Assembly: GCA_956465555.1 (NCBI GenBank)
Contig: OY101118.1
Coordinates: 1,881,751-1,945,750, forward strand
Source: Nitzschia sp. pyKryTriq1
Taxonomy: Eukaryota; Bacillariophyta; Bacillariophyceae; Bacillariales; Bacillariaceae
Direction: 5' to 3'
DNA length: 64,000 bases
A program made the position numbers and the translations under genes. Positions 60,533 through 64,000 of this stretch are shown here, piece by piece. A model generated the notes under the pieces. That model was not told the DNA's origin. It made no database searches and saw only the letters and a list, made by a program, of their open reading frames with translations. Each line of letters opens with the position of its first letter. The first letter of the stretch is position 1.

Positions 60533-61507
60533 ATGTTTTCAAGATGCGGGCTCACTTTTGCGGCTCTCTGGATATCGTGGATCCTTCTGCCAGCATGCTG
60601 TAGTTCTTGGCAAATCTCGCCTGCGCGGCGGCGGGGATCTTCTCGTTTCGGAGATCGACGTGAGGCGTTGGAGAAGGGTTTCGGGCTCGTGGCTGCATCT
60701 TGGCTTGTTCTTGGTGGGTTCCCTCTGCCCTCCTTAGCAGAAGAGAACAGTTCTTTGGGAGCCGTAAAGGTGTATCTGCAGGGCCCTAGCGATTCACTGG
60801 GTGTACAAGTTTACAACACGCAGGTGCGAGGCCAGCCTGTCGTGGCTATACAACGGGTGATCATTCCCAAATTCCCAAAATTGCAACCAGGTATGATTTT
60901 AAAAGGCTACACCTCGGCCGATGCGCTCATCACCCGAATAGCGACTGGACCCTTTCCCGTGGAATTAGAATTCCTGAATCTCGCGACGGGCGGGGACGCC
61001 ATTTCCGATCTCGGCACCTCGATTGTCACGCCTCAAGATGCGTTGACACTGGCGCAGCGAACCGAAGAGCCCTCCTCCAGCCTATACACGTATTCTAAAG
61101 CAGTTGTTCAATCCCCGCCTGGGATCTGTAAGATTCAGTCTCGACGGGGTGACGTCTTGGAACTTGTCTACGAGGCAAAATACGTGGCGTCCAATGGCAT
61201 GGGCGTCTTGTACGACGCTTCATCCTTTCGAGGAACTGGACAGCCCTATCAAATGGTTTTGGGTAGCGGAGATATGATCCCAGGGGTTGATCAAGCGTTG
61301 TATGAAATGTGTCCTGGAGAGGTGCGAAAAGTTCAAATACCTCCCCAACTCGCTTATGGACCTCGGGCGCGTGACGCCTTCAAGATTCCCATCGATTACC
61401 GGGGATTGGAGTGGAATATCGAATTGGTGTCTATTGACGGAACAATCAAGGCTGATAATAACGATCAGACAAGGCAGGAGCGAGAAGGACGAGCGGCGTA
61501 CGAGTAG
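60533..61507 (+). CDS. Plastid thylakoid-lumen FKBP-type peptidyl-prolyl isomerase
   Basis: From ATG 60533 the protein is 324 aa. The N-terminus reads as a three-part presequence: an ER signal (CGLTFAALWISWILLPACCSS), a cleavage site followed by Trp (SS/WQIS), as diatom plastid proteins require an aromatic residue there, a basic transit part (SPARRRGSSRFGDRR), and a twin-Arg lumen signal (RREALEKGFGLVAASWLVLGG ending LPSLAEE). The FKBP domain is C-terminal, about 205-305: RRGDVLELVYEAKYVA, LYDASSFRGTGQPYQMVLGSGDMIPGVDQALYEMCPGEVRKVQIPPQLAYG. The middle 100 residues are unknown. Lumen FKBPs help fold photosynthetic complexes. Targeting is inferred, the domain is plain. Confidence 0.88.
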   Translation: MFSRCGLTFAALWISWILLPACCSSWQISPARRRGSSRFGDRREALEKGFGLVAASWLVLGGFPLPSLAEENSSLGAVKVYLQGPSDSLGVQVYNTQVRGQPVVAIQRVIIPKFPKLQPGMILKGYTSADALITRIATGPFPVELEFLNLATGGDAISDLGTSIVTPQDALTLAQRTEEPSSSLYTYSKAVVQSPPGICKIQSRRGDVLELVYEAKYVASNGMGVLYDASSFRGTGQPYQMVLGSGDMIPGVDQALYEMCPGEVRKVQIPPQLAYGPRARDAFKIPIDYRGLEWNIELVSIDGTIKADNNDQTRQEREGRAAYE

Positions 61508-61577
61508 ACTGATTAATAAACTACCATAGTGTAACTGAGCACGTACAGTATGATACTTGGAAGCAACGACAATTCTT

Positions 61578-63003
61578 TCAATCTACTTTATCATAGAATT
61601 CCGCCGAATGTTGCTTCTTGATTCGTTGTTTGCGTGAAGGCTTGTCGTCCTTGTCGTCCTCGTCGTCCTCCCCCTTTTCTTCTTCCAGGGTGCGAAACGC
61701 AGGTGGTACTTGTTGCATTTGTACTGACGGGGCTCCTTGCAAATCCTTCAGTTGCTGCAGCAACTCGGTCCGAATCGCGTCAATGTTCTTGTTCTGGTTC
61801 TCCATGCTAGGGTCTGGTTTGAGGTGCAATTCGAAATCCGGCGCATAGTACTCGTAGTAATCGTTGAAGGGGATCTCATTAGGGATCTCTTGGTCGAGCA
61901 GCACCGACGTTTCGTAAGCCCACAATCGCGAGACATTGCGAATGGTGTAACCACCTCCGCCCAAGACTAGAGTTGGAACTCCATAGTTCTGTACGTGTCG
62001 TACCGCTTGCGCATGTCCCTTGGTGGTCAAGTTGAAACACCCCAATCGATCTCCCCCCAAAGAGTCCGCACCGCACTGCAAGACCACCGCCCCCGGCTGA
62101 AAGACTTCCATGATCTTGTCAAAAACGGGAATGAACAGTTGTTCCAAATAGATCTCATCGGTAATCCCTGCTTGCAGGGGCGCATTGACAGAATATCCCA
62201 CTCCTTCTTTGGCTCCGACATCTTGTATGTGTCCCGTTCCGGGAAAGAAATCTCCATATTTATGCAAACTCAAGGTCATGACCCGATCCGTGGTATAGAA
62301 GGCTTCTTCCACTCCATCCCCGTGGTGGACATCAATGTCCACATACAGTACTCGGGCATGCACTTTCAGCAGTTCCAAAATCGCCAAGACAATATCATTG
62401 ATGTAACAAAAGCCGGACGCCTCACTCTTTTTGGCATGATGAAGCCCCCCACTCCAGTTGATACAAATATCCGCTTGATTTTGATTGAGTTGGACAGCCC
62501 CGTCCAAACTGGCCCCGGTATAGAGTTGTGTGAATTCAAAGAGTCCATCAAAGACGGGACAATCCGTCGTGTCGCCCGCGTTGAACTTTTGCAATACGCT
62601 CGAGAACTGACGCAGATTGTCGGGAGTGACTTTGGACAAGAATTGGACATATTCGTCCGAGTGAAAAGCAGCCATTTCTCCGGCAGTGGCGGGGTGACAA
62701 TGATAGCAATCCATTTTGGGATAGAGTTCGTAGGCCAAGATAAGATGGTGCGCCAACTTGAGTCGATGGGGTTTCATGGGATGAGAGGGCCCATAATAAT
62801 AGAGTGGCTGTAAAGAGGGGACGTAAGAAACGTTGAGATGTGGGAGTAGCAAGAAAGCACGGCAATAGTAAAAGTACTGGCATGGGCACCGGTACGCCTA
62901 CTAGCTACCGGTAGAGATAAGTTCACTGCTGACAACGATCAGTTCACTGCTGACAACTCACGCAGGTGGGGTGATAAAAGTAAGAGACGCGAGACTTTCC
63001 CAT
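61578..63003 (-). CDS. Class I histone deacetylase (RPD3/HDAC3 type), two exons
   Basis: Exons are complement of 62962..63003 and 61578..62807 (423 aa). The 14-codon first exon gives [14 protein letters not shown] and joins to [16 protein letters not shown], restoring the usual class I N-terminus. Catalytic motifs are intact: [26 protein letters not shown] with the His pair, and [16 protein letters not shown] with the zinc ligands, plus [15 protein letters not shown] and [14 protein letters not shown]. The length is that of HDAC1-3. The tail is acidic then basic ([20 protein letters not shown]). It removes acetyl groups from histone lysines within corepressor complexes. Strong call. Confidence 0.96.
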
Positions 63004-63139
63004 GGTGCCTGACTGGTCGATTTGCGGTTGCCAGTCGGCCTCGGTGAAAGTAGTGACGCTCTCGGTCAATGCGAAGGGATAGAGCTCCTATTGAATATGA
63101 GGTTGTTTGGATGGAGAGGTTTTGTTGGAGGTTTGCCTC

Positions 63140-63240
63140 AGCTACCTGGTTCGTACCAGTACTTGATACCCGTATGTACTTGTACAATACCGGCGGTACG
63201 CCCAGTACAGTACGAGTACTTGTACCGTACCGGTACATAC
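63140..63240. repeat. GTAC/ACCGGT-word island
   Basis: Dense GTAC words with GTACCGGTAC at 63227-63236, just upstream of the small gene at 63267 and about 140 bp upstream of the HDAC start. Confidence 0.65.
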
Positions 63241-63266
63241 ATAGCTCCCCAGGAATACTCGGCAAA

Positions 63267-63674
63267 ATGTCCAGAATTAGTCCTCTTCAGCGGTCCCCTG
63301 GACGTTTGCGACGTTGCTGGACGTTGCTGGAGGCAGTCTGTCTCGCTGCAGGGGGGTTGGACATAAGGGCATCTCATCAAAACCGGTCCAAGAAGACTTT
63401 GGATGCTCTGAAACAGTGGATCAACTTGGCGAAAGCTTTCAAAGCAAAAGCAAATGGGATCGATATTTTCCCCAAATTGCCCTCGCAGCTGAAAGCCTAT
63501 CATACGATATGGAAGCGCAACAACGAGATCAAGTTAGCACATCTCCATATCAAGAAATCATACGATGACATCCTTCTATCCATTGCAAAGAGGCAGCTCG
63601 AAAGCGAGAGGAAACGGCAACAAAGAAAAGCAAAGAGAAGAAAGGAGGGCAATGACCACGACAATAGATATTAA
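63267..63674 (+). CDS. Small basic hypothetical protein
   Basis: From ATG 63267 (MSRISPLQRSPGRL) the protein is 135 aa and strongly basic, especially the end (KRQLESERKRQQRKAKRRKEGND). Residues about 45-110 have even, helical, protein-like composition (KKTLDALKQWINLAKAFKAK, then PKLPSQLKAYHTIWKRNNEIK). The first 40 residues are less convincing and the true start or an upstream exon may differ. No family is recognised. The basic tail suggests nucleic-acid binding or nuclear or nucleolar location, which is only inference. Confidence 0.45.
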   Translation: MSRISPLQRSPGRLRRCWTLLEAVCLAAGGLDIRASHQNRSKKTLDALKQWINLAKAFKAKANGIDIFPKLPSQLKAYHTIWKRNNEIKLAHLHIKKSYDDILLSIAKRQLESERKRQQRKAKRRKEGNDHDNRY

Positions 63675-64000
63675 TAAGATGTAACAATTATGCATGACGA
63701 TGAATGATCGATGATGATGATAATAGAAGATATTTCCCGTGATTTCGCGCATCATTGCACCTTTTCTTTTTCCACCCAATGAGCCAACGGACTCTGCGTA
63801 CCTAAAGGAGCCGATCTTAAACTCTTTCTTTTCACCAGACGCGGTGAAAAGAAACTTGTACTGCAGCAATCGAGCTGGGGAATTAGTAGTAGTTTGTAAA
63901 ACCCTCCCGTCCCACCCCGGGATCCAGACTCCATCTTGGAATCTCTGTGACGCTCTTAGAGTTTTAGTAATCGTATTTTGAATCGTGCGTCTCTCGTGAA
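63675..64000. other. Right-edge intergenic stretch with hairpin
   Basis: No gene is recognised. A perfect 12-bp inverted repeat, TTTCTTTTCACC/GGTGAAAAGAAA with loop AGACGC, lies at 63825-63854. Confidence 0.5.

Noticed and set aside
63739-63981. 80-codon plus-strand frame at the right edge
   Set aside because: Starts at GTG, spans a hairpin, and shows no protein-like features.
1-64000. tRNA, rRNA, CRISPR or organellar inserts
   Set aside because: I searched by eye for T-loop words such as GGTTCGAATCC, for rRNA core words and for evenly spaced repeats and found none; this does not exclude divergent tRNAs with introns.

Overview
The window reads as nuclear DNA of a diatom, probably a pennate one. 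The evidence is indirect: genes are compact with short GT-AG introns of about 70-150 bp, and the proteome is stramenopile-like. It includes a p10-first (type III) metacaspase, a CDKA with a PSTALRE helix, a plastid FKBP with a layered ER/plastid/thylakoid presequence, and several coiled-coil or ankyrin proteins of diatom flavour. No rRNA, tRNA, CRISPR array, organelle gene or intact transposon was recognised, and the species cannot be named from sequence alone.

Layout. 1-6.5 kb: 3' part of importin alpha, a divergent 2OG-oxygenase-like protein, a small hypothetical gene, a MOSC-domain protein and a membrane-anchored coiled-coil protein. 8-17.4 kb: a CABLES-like cyclin-box protein, a START-domain protein, the metacaspase and ribosomal protein P0. 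17.4-29.4 kb: a gene-poor stretch with a 131-bp direct repeat, then a small hypothetical gene, a TMTC-type mannosyltransferase, an eight-exon ABCG half-transporter, CDKA and a divergent protein kinase. 29.4-32.9 kb: the largest gene-free stretch, carrying repeats and a possible gene relic. 32.9-46.1 kb: an MtnB-MtnC fusion of methionine salvage, a NUDT5-like Nudix hydrolase, a Myb/SANT protein, GRASP, a tiny mitochondrial-type protein and a large alpha/beta hydrolase. 47.5-63.7 kb: i-AAA protease YME1, a hypothetical basic/acidic protein, a rhodanese-methyltransferase fusion, a monoglyceride lipase, a kinesin, an ankyrin/coiled-coil protein, a thylakoid-lumen FKBP, a class I HDAC and a small hypothetical gene.

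The genes are mostly unrelated housekeeping functions on both strands and do not form an operon-like system. Two themes stand out. First, very small exons: two 10-nt exons spell the p10 signature of the metacaspase, an 8-nt exon supplies the centre of the ABCG Walker A, 17-nt exons occur in ABCG and GRASP, and CDKA has an 8-nt first coding exon. All splice junctions were worked out by hand from GT-AG signals, reading phase and conserved motifs. Second, nearly every longer intergenic gap carries islands of short self-complementary words built from GTAC and ACCGGT, sometimes with long hairpins. These islands are largely absent from coding sequence and are the best candidate here for something undescribed.
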